Below the pieces are notes generated by a model, which did not search any database, was not told where the DNA came from, and saw nothing but the letters and a program-made list of their open reading frames with translations. Position numbers and translations under genes: made by a program. Source: Bacillota bacterium (GTDB lineage Bacteria > Bacillota > Clostridia > DSM-8532). From it: DNA of 64,000 nt. The stretch covers positions 248,001-312,000 of the forward strand of contig JAEZJF010000018.1 of assembly GCA_023415825.1 (NCBI GenBank), in the 5' to 3' direction. Below are positions 19,601 through 27,512 of the stretch, one piece after another (the first letter of the stretch is position 1; each line of letters starts with the position of its first letter).

Positions 19601-21228
19601 AAGAAATTCGGATCGTTACCAATAGGGATCCAACCCTTACCACCGTTAAAGGACGCGCCGTAGCCGGAGAGGTCGAGGTCAGCGGTGAGCTTGTAGTATT
19701 TATCATTGTAAACCGTATCGCCATTGTTCACCAGTGTTGCCAGCAGAGCCAGCTTTTCCGCCATGCTGATCAGGAAGGGGCTTTCAATCGTGCCCTCCCC
19801 GGGGAAATTCGCATCGTTACTGCCCGTAATATGGACTGGCATATCCAGTGCCGTGCCAAAGAGACCGGGCAGCTTGCCATTTTCGATCATCCAGCCGTTC
19901 GCGGCTGTAAAACGGCCACCCAACGAACCGTCCGCTTTTATGGCAGCAGCGGCCATGTCCTCGCCGTCCAGCCCGGTTGCGGTTTTGTCGCTGCCGCCGC
20001 CCGTCATGCCCGCAAAGGCCGCGTTGCCGGAAAGGGAGCCGGTCATCAGAAGACTTCCTGCCATACGCCCGACATTACTTGAACCGCTGACGCTTGGGTT
20101 CAGAGCGGCGCAGTCGGTTACACTATTGTACAAAAGGCCGGCCACACCGCCGACATTTATTCCACCGCTGACCGTGCCGATGGCGTAGCAGGCGTTAATC
20201 CGGCTGTTCAATCCGGCCATTCCTGCCACGCCGCCTGCGTCACCTCCGGTTGCAGTAATATTGCAGGCAGAGAGGCAGTTGCCCAAGCTGCCATAAAAAA
20301 GGCCTACCACACCGCCGACACCGTCATGTCCCTTGACAGAGCCGCTGACAACGCAGTTATATACCTTCACTTCGTGGGCAGAGGTAGTGCCGGCAATACC
20401 TCCAACATAGTTCCTGGCGTTTATAGATACACCGGTCAGGCCCATATCGTGAACTGAGCTTGAATATGCGTTGACACAGCCGAACAGCCCTGCATAATCC
20501 AGCGCACTATCGTTGATATATAGCCCCGTGATGGTTTTGCCGCCGCCGTCAAAGCTGCCTTTGAAGGGATTTACATCGCTTCCAATCGGTACCCAGCCCT
20601 TGCCGTCGTTCCAGTTTTCCCCGTAGCCGGAAAGGTCAATGTCGGCTCCCATCTGAAGATAAACAGTAGCGTTACTGTCGTTGAACAGAAACGTTTCCAG
20701 CCTGCCCGCGTTGACCATCGCGGCAATTTCCGCAAGCTGGGCCGCCGTGGTAATCTCCAGCGGGCTTGTATCTGTGCCGCCGCCTGCCATACGCGCCGCC
20801 ATCTGCGCGGCGGGGATATAAACGGTGATCCTCGGCGCTTCCACGCCTGTGGCAACCGTATAGCCTTCGTCCGGCAGCGCAGTAAATACGTACAGCCCCG
20901 CTGGGAAATCTACGTCATACTCATGGTCGGCTTCCCATGTCACAGGGATATCTGCGGCTTCGTCATTGACCGTGCCGCTCACTGTTCCGGGTAGGTCGGG
21001 CAAATCGGTATTCTGCCAGCGAATTTCCTCCGCAAGCTCCACATAAGCGGTAATAAGCCCGCCTTTCGTCTCCTCCTCCGCCGTGACCAACTCACTTATA
21101 TCCCCTTCTGCAGGCTCCGGAACAGCCTGCCCCTCATCTGCAAAAATATTTACCGGGATAACAAGCTGAACCAGCATTGCCATGCTGATTAGCAGTACCA
21201 GGATTTTTGAAAACTGTCTTTTTCCCAT
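13666..21228 (-). CDS. Giant secreted GLUG/MBG-repeat protein with C-terminal SLH domains
   Basis: About 2520 aa. GGGAGGAG lies 11 nt before the ATG at 21228, which is preferred over a GTG 30 nt upstream. The signal peptide is MGKRQFSKILVLLISMAMLV ending near IFADEG. Three blocks of 250-350 aa each follow, starting with a KYYKLTADLDLSGYG-type segment and then GLUG-like units (YAGLFGYVSGG) that probably form beta-helices. About 1130-1990 carry alternating MBG and YDG-type Ig-like domains (ALTITGG, KTYDSTTDA). A domain homologous to the pre-SLH part of the 9128-13588 protein comes next, then three SLH repeats. It is presumably a surface adhesin anchored to wall polymer. Its promoter carries candidate direct-repeat operators for the adjacent BTAD response regulator. 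Confidence 0.93.
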   Translation of the reverse strand: MGKRQFSKILVLLISMAMLVQLVIPVNIFADEGQAVPEPAEGDISELVTAEEETKGGLITAYVELAEEIRWQNTDLPDLPGTVSGTVNDEAADIPVTWEADHEYDVDFPAGLYVFTALPDEGYTVATGVEAPRITVYIPAAQMAARMAGGGTDTSPLEITTAAQLAEIAAMVNAGRLETFLFNDSNATVYLQMGADIDLSGYGENWNDGKGWVPIGSDVNPFKGSFDGGGKTITGLYINDSALDYAGLFGCVNAYSSSVHDMGLTGVSINARNYVGGIAGTTSAHEVKVYNCVVSGSVKGHDGVGGVVGLFYGSLGNCLSACNITATGGDAGGVAGMAGLNSRINACYAIGTVSGGINVGGVAGLLYNSVTDCAALNPSVSGSSNVGRMAGSLLMTGSLSGNAAFAGMTGGGSDKTATGLDGEDMAAAAIKADGSLGGRFTAANGWMIENGKLPGLFGTALDMPVHITGSNDANFPGEGTIESPFLISMAEKLALLATLVNNGDTVYNDKYYKLTADLDLSGYGASFNGGKGWIPIGNDPNFFKGHFDGGGKTVAGLYINDGSRNYAGLFGYVSGGTLENFTVSGAVGGNNNVGMAAGYLNSTTIQNCHASGTVSGKSYNVGGVAGDVYNSSRMLSCSAAVDVSGESYTYNSGGVAGTIEKSSIIQDCYATGNVNAGSTTGGSAGGVVGNVYDGANTVRNCYSTGAVSSKNYVGGVAGTVEYGSHIVQNCAALNPSISSAGTSIGRVAGYKASDSTLADNAAFDWILNKSGGQLSTASDATGIHGASRTADQLQLVTNLPGDFGSDPWTYADGSLPGLFGETVPMPAHIRAKLTVTNHFAGGDGTSGTPYLINTATQLAKLAELVNAGDTNYNDKYYKLIADLDLSGYGPSNTGFNDGKGWVPTGKAEAAPFKGHFDGNHKTISGLYINNEFQNYYAGGLFGYLNNGSVSNLAVTDVNITTTGMGSVGVVAGYMDSYSVVQGCYTTGAISGGFSGAGGIAGQVGLVSVVQNCYTTAAVSGSGTMGGIAGTAGSGAKVQNCYVTGNFNGNSYTGGVAGFLTNGTIQNCVVLSPGVTQDNWVKRILGRAYNETSTLYNNHAFSGMLSGGTDKTANGLDGADVSIQTVLRGISFWRDIMNWDTAVWTIIPGKLPTLIGFSGQSGDGGLYLTERDIQYATITVNGAYTYTGLPITPDITVSFDGATLVKDTDYTVTVTSTDGPGTSAGANAGTVTLMLTGIGNFTGEKTGVSYTIAPKALTEAMLTLEEGPFTYTGLAQEPGINMEDGGQTLLQDDDYLTSYTGNINAGTASVSVTGKDNYQGTVSRDFTIGKAALTITGGTVAPKTYDSTTDADVISVTFSGLQHGETLTLGTDYTVTGAVFDSTSAGGGKTVTGIVVLGGTPKAGNYTLSDGSLTLSGQAIGKAAAPAGVNQTFNAVKGHARNYEFDLTTLLPDLTGTLGTVTYAPVITPNGDGVLNTGTFTYTSGEKLTIPVQSVADADKTATITVTISSINYNDFTAVITVKIVDTIPLTVTGLTVNTKTYDGTVAAVLSGTAELVLTNIAPGDDVTLSGIPSAAFNNANAGTNKAVVVTGLSLIGNEAYKYRLELSGFSGTIESKTLTDSMLTLAGGSFTYTGVEQEPDITVQDGSTTLTPDTDYLTSYAGNINVGTAGVSADGIGNYQGKASKSFTIGKAPLTIIGGTIETKAYDSTTDAAIAAVAFGGLQNGESLTLGTDYTVTGAAFDSASVGGGKTVTAIVTLNNTAKANNYTLDNGSLTLSGQTIQKGMISDVTYNMGVATNLAKDYTLSYQEFETLLAGLTGKDDLGTVSYDLTTVDNADGVMAALPQTGPFTFPATISVARITAEGKEAKLIGTVTSANYSDFTVTIVIRTVNRIPVTISGVTMMGGIYNSNPYAYSGTPSFTWGSNNPAGISEFDVLYESTDGVGYSGSAAPKSAGAYQLTISVPNSNPVYTGSQSYPFTIEKRPVTVKADGKSMTRGGALPAFTYTVDGQLSGETALIGTPTVSCTADGKTAGSYPITVNLTGITYTDNYTAAGTAFESGTLTVNNPSTGGNDGTSNPPVTPPAQGQQTQTTIIGNTVTVTITAATITSSSGNASSTVTQTQLSDAITSAVTLAQSQAGDMTVQVAIVVQAPSAASTVDIVLPQGALGQAVQNGVGALTVSTPMAYVTFDSSALLTLAGTGTGTTDINIARADSGSLPPATQQLVGVRPALDFSVTGGEVSISQLGGNAEVFIPYTPTADEDTDLLVGCYVSPSGGTQILGGSYVSPQGSANGIPGISNTDGTFIRGMGDTLIRSGGVVFNTDHFSTYAVAYNKVTFKDVAENAWYKKAVGFIAARQITTGTGAGNFSPGARLTRGEFLVMMMRAYRIAPDTSSKDNFSDSGNTYYTGYLAAAKRLGISGGIGNNMFAPEKEITRQEMFTLLYNALKVINRLPQGDMGKPLSAFSDAGQIASYAKDAMTLMVQTGIVSGSGGKLTPIATTTRAEMAQVLYNLLSKQVCKN

Positions 21229-21308
21229 TATCTTTACAACTCCTCCCAGAATAATCACCGCTGCCCTTGCAGCAGGTTATTGCATAAAAATACATCTTCC
21301 CCTTCTAT

Positions 21309-21339
21309 TCTATAATTTTCCACTTAACCGCCACTTAAC
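21309..21339 (-). promoter_or_regulatory. SARP-type direct repeats and -10 box upstream of the giant surface protein
   Basis: On the minus strand two GTTAAGT heptamers (21333-21339 and 21322-21328) are spaced 11 bp apart. Seven nt after the second comes TATAGA (21309-21314). There is no -35 box; the repeats take its place. This is the layout known for SARP/BTAD activators, and the adjacent response regulator has a BTAD domain. A matching site precedes the kinase gene at 25789-25821. Confidence 0.65.
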
Positions 21340-21356
21340 GGATTTTTTACATTAAA

Positions 21357-21403
21357 AAGCACCGAAATCCCTATGTTTTCAAGAATTTCCGGTGCTTTTT
21401 GCA
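21357..21403. terminator. Terminator after the BTAD response regulator
   Basis: An AAGCACCGAAAT/ATTTCCGGTGCTT hairpin with A/T runs on both sides lies between the response regulator stop and the promoter of the giant surface protein. Confidence 0.75.
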
Positions 21404-21452
21404 TTTTTCGCTATAAATTTTCTAATCCGCAGTTTACCGCCGGTGGCGGAAT

Positions 21453-22541
21453 CTATCTCAACAGCTTCCTGAATTCTTCATCCGGTTCCTGCTTCAGCTT
21501 TTCCCTCAAGCCGTTCCTGTAAATTTCATAATACCTTGATGCCAGCATCCGCTCATTGGACAGGAGTAGGACTTCAATCAGCCTGTAGTTCAGCTCCCTG
21601 TGAAGCGATCCTCTCAGCAGCCCTGCTTTTAGCCATTTTGCAGCTTTCTGGCACTTGCCTGCTCCTTTATAATATTCCGATATGTCAAGCAGCAGGCCTA
21701 TGTATTGCTCCTCCAGCAACTGCCGTTTTATCTCCACCCAACTGTATTCCCAGCCGGAAAGGTATTCTCCCGTGTACAGTCCTGCCGTCCTTTCATATTC
21801 CAGGATGTTTTCCTGTCCGATAGCTCCAGCGTTTTCCTCAAAGTCGCAAAATTTCAGGTAGTCGCAGGTCAGCCCTCCCGTGTCAAATCTGTAGCCTCCC
21901 CTTTCATACATGATAGGTATCTGGATTCCATATAGGAGCAAGGCTTTTTTTACATAATGCAGGGTGGTGTTGAAATGAATAATTGCCCTGTCGCCATCAA
22001 AATCCTCCCATAGGCTTTCGATGATTTCTCGCCTGCTGACGAATCCACCCCTCCTGTCAATCAAAAAAGCCAGGAGCTCCTCTGCTTTTTCGGTTCGAAA
22101 CTTCACTTCTTCCGTCCCGATACTTACACTGAATCTACCAAAACACCCGGCATGTATCCCTTTGTGAAGCACGCGGATGCCTTTTTCTTCAATAATCCTG
22201 TGGAGCGTTTCCTTAAGCCTGTCGGCTGACACCGGCTTCAAAAGATAATCAAGAGCGTTCATGCGGAAGGCTTCCACCGCGTACTGATTGTAAGCCGTTA
22301 CAAAGACAACAGCTATGCTCCCTTGCAGGTCAATAATGCGGCTAGACAGCTCGATACCATCCATATCCGGCATTTCTACATCCAAGAATACGGCATCCAC
22401 CTTGCTTCTTTTTAAGAATTCCAGTGCTTCTGCAGGCTCAGTAAACTTTCCTCCCAACTCTATCAGCCCGCTTTCCTTCAATAGCTTTTCCAGCCTGTCC
22501 AGAGAGGGCTGTTCGTCATCCACAACAATTACCCTGATCAA
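21453..22541 (-). CDS. Response regulator: REC, winged-helix and BTAD domains
   Basis: A 362-aa protein. The REC domain (1-120) has acidic D8/D9, phospho-acceptor D54 in VFLDVEMPDMDG, and LKP near residue 101. A winged-helix region (about 130-225) follows, then a BTAD helical region (about 230-362: YTGEYLSGWEYSWVEIKRQLLEEQY). REC-wHTH-BTAD regulators occur in Firmicutes, while BTAD is best known from actinobacterial SARP activators that bind direct repeats. The start is TTG: GGAGGTG at the end of the kinase gene lies 7 nt before it, and one nt separates the genes, so they are translationally coupled. It probably activates the kinase operon and the giant surface gene. Confidence 0.92.
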   Translation of the reverse strand: MIRVIVVDDEQPSLDRLEKLLKESGLIELGGKFTEPAEALEFLKRSKVDAVFLDVEMPDMDGIELSSRIIDLQGSIAVVFVTAYNQYAVEAFRMNALDYLLKPVSADRLKETLHRIIEEKGIRVLHKGIHAGCFGRFSVSIGTEEVKFRTEKAEELLAFLIDRRGGFVSRREIIESLWEDFDGDRAIIHFNTTLHYVKKALLLYGIQIPIMYERGGYRFDTGGLTCDYLKFCDFEENAGAIGQENILEYERTAGLYTGEYLSGWEYSWVEIKRQLLEEQYIGLLLDISEYYKGAGKCQKAAKWLKAGLLRGSLHRELNYRLIEVLLLSNERMLASRYYEIYRNGLREKLKQEPDEEFRKLLR

Positions 22542-22542
22542 T

Positions 22543-25500
22543 TCAAATCACCTCCGACGGGACTATATACGCCACCCTGGTGCCCTTGCCCGGCAAACTT
22601 TCTATGGTCAGTCCCTTCCCAAACAATTTCTTCAGCCTTCGTTCTATATTCCAGAGGCCGATTCCACGGCCTGCTTCGGGCATAAGGAGCACAGCCAGCC
22701 TGTCCGGCTGTATGCCGCACCCGTTGTCCTCCACAACCACCCGTACACCTTCCGAAACCTTCTTCACCGATATTGCAACAGTGCCTTTGCCGCCTTTTTT
22801 CCTCAAGCCGTGGATGATGGCATTCTCTACCAGAGGCTGTATGGAAAGAAAAAGTATTCTTGCCACTATTCCGTCGTCAATATCGAATATAACCCTCAAT
22901 TTATCTCCAAACCGCGCTTTTTCTATTTCCACATAGGAGCGCACAAGACTGAGCTCCCTTTCCAGCGACACATACATTTCAAGACTTTTAAAATCAAAGC
23001 TCTGCCTCAGGTAGTTGGAAAAATCGTCGATCAACCGCTGGGCATGTTCAGGATCGGTATCACAAAAGGAAGAGATGGTATTTAAGGTATTAAAAAGAAA
23101 GTGGGGTTTGATCTGTGCCTGCATAAAAGCTACCTCTGCCGCCATTGCTTTATCCACCGAGGCTTTCAGCCCGGTAAGAGTCCTAGCCCTTGCCAGTAAT
23201 TCTTCCGGCTCAAAAGGCTTGGGCAGATAGTCGTTGGTCCCAGCATCAAAGCCCAGAACCATATCCTCGGTGGAAGCCTTGGCAGTCAGCATCAGTACAG
23301 GCAGTTCGAAATTTGACTTGTCTTCCCTGATCTTCCGGCATACCTCATAGCCGGACATTTCCGGCATCATGACATCCAATATGACCAGGGAGCAATCCGC
23401 GTGTCTCTCCAGCTCTGCAAGGGCAGCTTTGCCACTGCTAGCCATTGTGACCGCATAACCTCCCAACCTCAATATGGCCGCGGCAGCCTGTAAATTGACC
23501 GAATCATCATCCACAAGAAGGACCTGAATGCTTCCTTCCGGTGTTTCCATCCTGGCAGGTGTTTTCTCAAGGGATACTGCCAATTCCTGCATTGTTCTGT
23601 CCGGCTCGTTTTCTCCCAAGGCAACATCAGGCTCTTTCAAGGCCGTATTGGCTACCGGCAGTGTAAAGTAGAACCGGGAGCCCGCACCTGGATGGGACTC
23701 TACCCTGATGGCGCCGCCCTGCAGCTCCACCAGATACTTTGTAATGGGAAGGCCAAGCCCCGTGCCCCCATGCCGGCGTGTCAGGGAAGTGTCCACCTGC
23801 TCAAAGGGTTTGAAGATATCCGTGAGCTTGTTCTCAGGAATGCCTTCTCCCGTATCGCTAACACAGACCTCGAGCATATCTCCTGTTTTTCTTGCAGAAA
23901 CCTTGACGCAGCCTCTAACAGTGAATTTCACAGCATTGCCCACAAGGTTGTATAATATCTGCACCACCCGGTTTTCATCCGCCAGCACAGGTGGCAACCC
24001 CCCCGGGATTTCAGAAATAACGTCATATTCCTTTGACTGGCTCAATTGCTTGAAAACGTTCACAACGGTATGGAGGAGGCCCTCCATCTGTATTGGCCTG
24101 ATGTTGAGCAGAATATCTCCGTTCTTCATCTTTGAATAATCCAGAATATCGTTGACCAGATTGGCAAGCCTCCGGCTGCTGCCTGCAATGATGGAAAGAT
24201 TCTGCTTCTGACGGCTGCTCAGTTCACCGTCGCTTCCCTTGAGCATAGCCTCCGTAATGCCAAGGATGCCGCTTAAAGGCGTCCGAAGCTCATGAGAGGT
24301 GTTGGCGAGAAATTCATCCTTGATCTTGTCCAGCTTCAGAAGTTTCTGAGACAGCGCATGGACATTCCTGAAGGCCTCCGAGGAACGCCTCGCAAGAATA
24401 AAGGATTGTAAAAACAGCAGTATGAACAACCCAAAGGGTACCAGCTCGCCCACATTGCTAAGTATGACATTGTTTTGGTACATCACGTCGTGAATAGCAC
24501 ATACAATGACTGCCAGCGCTCCCAATAAAACGACCAAAGAGTCCTTTTTACCCCTCAGAAACGCCACGCTCAGGGTGAATATGGAGTATGCGCCGAAGAG
24601 GATTGCCGCTAATTGAACAATATAAACCAACCGGGTATAAAAGGAAATCGGGGTCAGCAAAAACAGCATTGTCATGGCTGACGCGTAAATAAAAGCCGTT
24701 TTCAGAACCTTCTTATTATTTTCTTCCGGGAATAGCTCTCCGATCATAAAGGCAGAGCAAACAGAAAACCAGCACAAGGTAATATAGTCAACCGCTATGA
24801 TTGCTTCAAAGCTGATAAACGGGAGCAGTCTGTAAATCAGAAAATCCCCGTATATCACCGTCCTGCTTGCAAATATAACACACATGATTACAAAATACAG
24901 GCTGCTCTTGTCCTCCCGCCTCATCAGGAAAATGCTCAGATAGTAAAGTGCCATTAATGATAAAGCCCCAAATAAAAAGAGATCCTTATCGGCAATGGTT
25001 TTGTCCATGCTGCGAATCTGTTCCGGTGTGCCCATGTTGATGGCATACCACATGCCGCCACGGGCATAGGTAAAGTTGGAGGTGTGTATAATAAGCTCAA
25101 AGCTGGCTTCAGCCGGCGTAAACTCCACAACCCATGGCTTATATCCGGGCGAAAATTCTTCCCTGCTCGTGCTGACCCTTCCATTGGAGGAAACAAGCCG
25201 GTCATTGATATATAATTCGTAAGCTGTAGAGAAAGTGGGCATCCTAAGCGCCAGAGACTTTCCTTCAGGCGCATTTTCCACTTTGAGGAGGTAAGTGCCA
25301 TATCCGAAGCCGGGCAGATTTTTACCGTTTATTTTGTAGCTGTTCCAGACTGAGGGTGTATCCACTGTCACATCGGGAACTGTACTGCCGGCTGCAACCT
25401 CCTGATAGGTTAGAAAGCGTTCCCAGTAAAAATCCCACTGGCCGCTCAGGCTCAACACCCCTTCAAGCTCAGGCTTCCAGCTTTTCAGATCCAGCACTCC

Positions 25501-25626
25501 GTTCTCAGGATATATTCGGTTGGTATCCGGTTTTGAAAAAATGAATATGCAAATAATGGCGATTATGGAGATTACCACACTGGATAGAAACAGCAACAAA
25601 CGCTTTTTATTTGTTTTTTCTTTCAC
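22543..25626 (-). CDS. Hybrid sensor histidine kinase with two kinase modules
   Basis: A 1027-aa membrane sensor. TM1 (about 12-30); extracytoplasmic 7TMR-DISM sensory domain (about 45-200), which usually binds carbohydrates; seven TM helices (about 212-412). HisKA has H445 in SHELRTP. HATPase follows with N-box near 560-566, DTGEGIP at 591-597 and GGTGLGL. REC has D751 in VILDVMMPEMSG and K803. A second, LytS-type His_kinase follows with H842 in QIKPHFLFNTLN, then a second HATPase (VENAIIHG, DNGCGI). Both kinase modules keep their key residues. It is coupled to the BTAD regulator, and the two importers upstream suggest glycan sensing. Confidence 0.93.
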   Translation of the reverse strand: MKEKTNKKRLLLFLSSVVISIIAIICIFIFSKPDTNRIYPENGVLDLKSWKPELEGVLSLSGQWDFYWERFLTYQEVAAGSTVPDVTVDTPSVWNSYKINGKNLPGFGYGTYLLKVENAPEGKSLALRMPTFSTAYELYINDRLVSSNGRVSTSREEFSPGYKPWVVEFTPAEASFELIIHTSNFTYARGGMWYAINMGTPEQIRSMDKTIADKDLFLFGALSLMALYYLSIFLMRREDKSSLYFVIMCVIFASRTVIYGDFLIYRLLPFISFEAIIAVDYITLCWFSVCSAFMIGELFPEENNKKVLKTAFIYASAMTMLFLLTPISFYTRLVYIVQLAAILFGAYSIFTLSVAFLRGKKDSLVVLLGALAVIVCAIHDVMYQNNVILSNVGELVPFGLFILLFLQSFILARRSSEAFRNVHALSQKLLKLDKIKDEFLANTSHELRTPLSGILGITEAMLKGSDGELSSRQKQNLSIIAGSSRRLANLVNDILDYSKMKNGDILLNIRPIQMEGLLHTVVNVFKQLSQSKEYDVISEIPGGLPPVLADENRVVQILYNLVGNAVKFTVRGCVKVSARKTGDMLEVCVSDTGEGIPENKLTDIFKPFEQVDTSLTRRHGGTGLGLPITKYLVELQGGAIRVESHPGAGSRFYFTLPVANTALKEPDVALGENEPDRTMQELAVSLEKTPARMETPEGSIQVLLVDDDSVNLQAAAAILRLGGYAVTMASSGKAALAELERHADCSLVILDVMMPEMSGYEVCRKIREDKSNFELPVLMLTAKASTEDMVLGFDAGTNDYLPKPFEPEELLARARTLTGLKASVDKAMAAEVAFMQAQIKPHFLFNTLNTISSFCDTDPEHAQRLIDDFSNYLRQSFDFKSLEMYVSLERELSLVRSYVEIEKARFGDKLRVIFDIDDGIVARILFLSIQPLVENAIIHGLRKKGGKGTVAISVKKVSEGVRVVVEDNGCGIQPDRLAVLLMPEAGRGIGLWNIERRLKKLFGKGLTIESLPGKGTRVAYIVPSEVI

Positions 25627-25788
25627 CGTATCAACCTTCTCTCATCGTCATGGCACATTTCGTATTCTTTATCATTTGCTTCCTTAGTGCCGTTTTATTT
25701 CCGAAATTTACTATTTCAGCAGCTTACAGCTTGATTATATCAGCAAAGGATATAAATATAAATACGAGCAACTTTTCGTACTGATTTT

Positions 25789-25821
25789 ATTATACAGGTT
25801 CCTACTCAACCACGACTTAAC
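25789..25821 (-). promoter_or_regulatory. SARP-type direct repeats and -10 box upstream of the hybrid kinase operon
   Basis: On the minus strand GTTAAGT (25815-25821) and GTTGAGT (25804-25810) are spaced 11 bp apart. After 9 nt comes a perfect TATAAT (25789-25794). No -35 consensus is present. The same arrangement lies upstream of the giant surface gene, suggesting autoregulation and a shared regulon of the BTAD regulator. Confidence 0.65.
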
Positions 25822-25855
25822 GGACTTTGAACGGAGTTTTGTTTAGCCCAAAGAT

Positions 25856-25890
25856 AAAAGCAGGGTAGAAATTTCTCCTACCCTGCTTTT
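25856..25890 (-). terminator. Terminator after the sugar-binding lipoprotein gene
   Basis: A perfect 13-bp stem (AAAAGCAGGGTAG/CTACCCTGCTTTT) with a 9-nt loop lies 19 bp past the stop of the 25909-27441 gene. It separates the importer operon from the kinase operon. Confidence 0.9.
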
Positions 25891-25908
25891 CACTGTACCC
25901 TAACGGTC

Positions 25909-27441
25909 TTATTTGTTCAGCTGGTTAAGCATTTCATCTCCGTTTATGCTCTTCCAGAACTCCTGATAATCTGCATAGCCTTGATCGATGGTTTTTGCTC
26001 CCATGATAATCAGAGAAGCAATTTCTTCAATCTTCTTTTTGTACGCAGGCTGATTTTTATCATACAGATCAGATTTTCCGCCCGGAACCACATATTTCGG
26101 TCCTAAGTACTTAACAACTTCATTGTTAAATTCGATTTGCTTAGGAATCAGTTTTTCGGTTTCTCCCCAACTGAAGTTAAACTTTTCGATTTTTGGGAAG
26201 TACAGATAGAACTGATTTACATCACACTTATAACCGGAGTTTGCAGCCTTCTCAGTCGGCTTTATTGCGCCATTTTCAATGGTATAATGCTTGTTTTCCA
26301 CGCCCAGGCATCTCAGCATGACGCCTTCCTCGGAATAAACATAGTAATCGATGACCTCCATGGCTCTGTCAGGATACTTGCATTTAGGTGAAATCGCCAG
26401 AACGTCATTGATAGCTTCATTCAGGTTGCCGCCCTTACCCGTCGGTCCCCTTAACTCATAAATGGGGACAAACTCTGTAGAAGCGTTTACTTTTGCACTT
26501 TCTACTGAAAAATAGATAAATCTGTTCCAATAATCTAAAACGGATGCGGCCAACCCGGAATAGAATTTTTCTCTGATCATGGCATTTTCATTGGTAAGGA
26601 ACTCCTGATCCCAAATACCGTCAGCATACAACTTGGTAATATAGGTTAGAGCTTCTTTCATTTCAGGAGTATTGAAGCCATCATAGAATTTGCCGCTTGA
26701 GTCCTGACCAATTCCAAAATAGGCACCGAAGGGATTGGTGAAAAAGGGCAGATTGTCGAGGAATTTCGGGAAGGTAAAAGGAATGACTCCCGACCCTGCG
26801 ATCTTTTTCATCTCATTGTAAAATTCATCGGTTGTTGGCGTTGTGGAAAGGTTTACACCGTATTTATCCAACATATCCTTGCGGAGCCAGATATTTTTGT
26901 TCATGGGAACATACATGGGTACACCCTGGATCTTTCCGCCGACTGTTATAAAATTCCAATAGTCCTTATTGACCTGGGAAGTGATGTTGGGGAAGTTCGG
27001 AAGCAAATCATCAAGTGCTCTTGTATAGCCTCTTGCTGCATAAACCTGAATATTGTCCATGGATTTTCTGACAGCAAAAATATCGGGTGCGGAATCGGAA
27101 CTCAGCATAACATTGAGCTTTTCATTGTAGCTGCTTTGAGGAGGAGCAATGACTTCAAGATCTACAGTTGTTTTTGCTTCAATTACCGCTTCAACCTCGC
27201 TCATGAGCTCGGGGTCCACCGCTTCTCCACCCCAACCGGTTTGGGAAAGACAAAATGACAGCTTAACCTTTTCCTTTGGTGGTGGTGTGGGCTCGGGCGT
27301 AGCTGTTACCGCTGGTGTAGGTGTTGATGTCGGAGTAGAATTGCCGGCTTGCTGGGTATTTTGCTTTCCGCATCCAATAAGCAAGGTGAAAAGCATCAGA
27401 AATGCAAGAACCAGTGAAATAATTTTCCTCACTTTTAACAT
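25909..27441 (-). CDS. Extracellular sugar-binding lipoprotein, LplA-like
   Basis: A 510-aa ABC solute-binding protein. The type II signal peptide has lipobox LIGC (Cys 24), followed by a Thr/Pro-rich linker (TPTSTPTPAVTATPEPTPPP) typical of clostridial lipoproteins. The mature part fits family 1 binding proteins of the LplA type (WKSINGDEMLNQLNK at the end). It should capture an oligosaccharide outside the membrane and deliver it to the permeases at 27513-28361 and 28379-29338. Start supported by AAGGGAG 9 nt upstream. Substrate cannot be deduced. Confidence 0.9.
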   Translation of the reverse strand: MLKVRKIISLVLAFLMLFTLLIGCGKQNTQQAGNSTPTSTPTPAVTATPEPTPPPKEKVKLSFCLSQTGWGGEAVDPELMSEVEAVIEAKTTVDLEVIAPPQSSYNEKLNVMLSSDSAPDIFAVRKSMDNIQVYAARGYTRALDDLLPNFPNITSQVNKDYWNFITVGGKIQGVPMYVPMNKNIWLRKDMLDKYGVNLSTTPTTDEFYNEMKKIAGSGVIPFTFPKFLDNLPFFTNPFGAYFGIGQDSSGKFYDGFNTPEMKEALTYITKLYADGIWDQEFLTNENAMIREKFYSGLAASVLDYWNRFIYFSVESAKVNASTEFVPIYELRGPTGKGGNLNEAINDVLAISPKCKYPDRAMEVIDYYVYSEEGVMLRCLGVENKHYTIENGAIKPTEKAANSGYKCDVNQFYLYFPKIEKFNFSWGETEKLIPKQIEFNNEVVKYLGPKYVVPGGKSDLYDKNQPAYKKKIEEIASLIIMGAKTIDQGYADYQEFWKSINGDEMLNQLNK

Positions 27442-27512
27442 TTGAATTTGCTCCCTTCTTTCTAATTATATAAGATCGGGGGATATTGACCCCGAGCTTA
27501 AGCCAATTCCTT

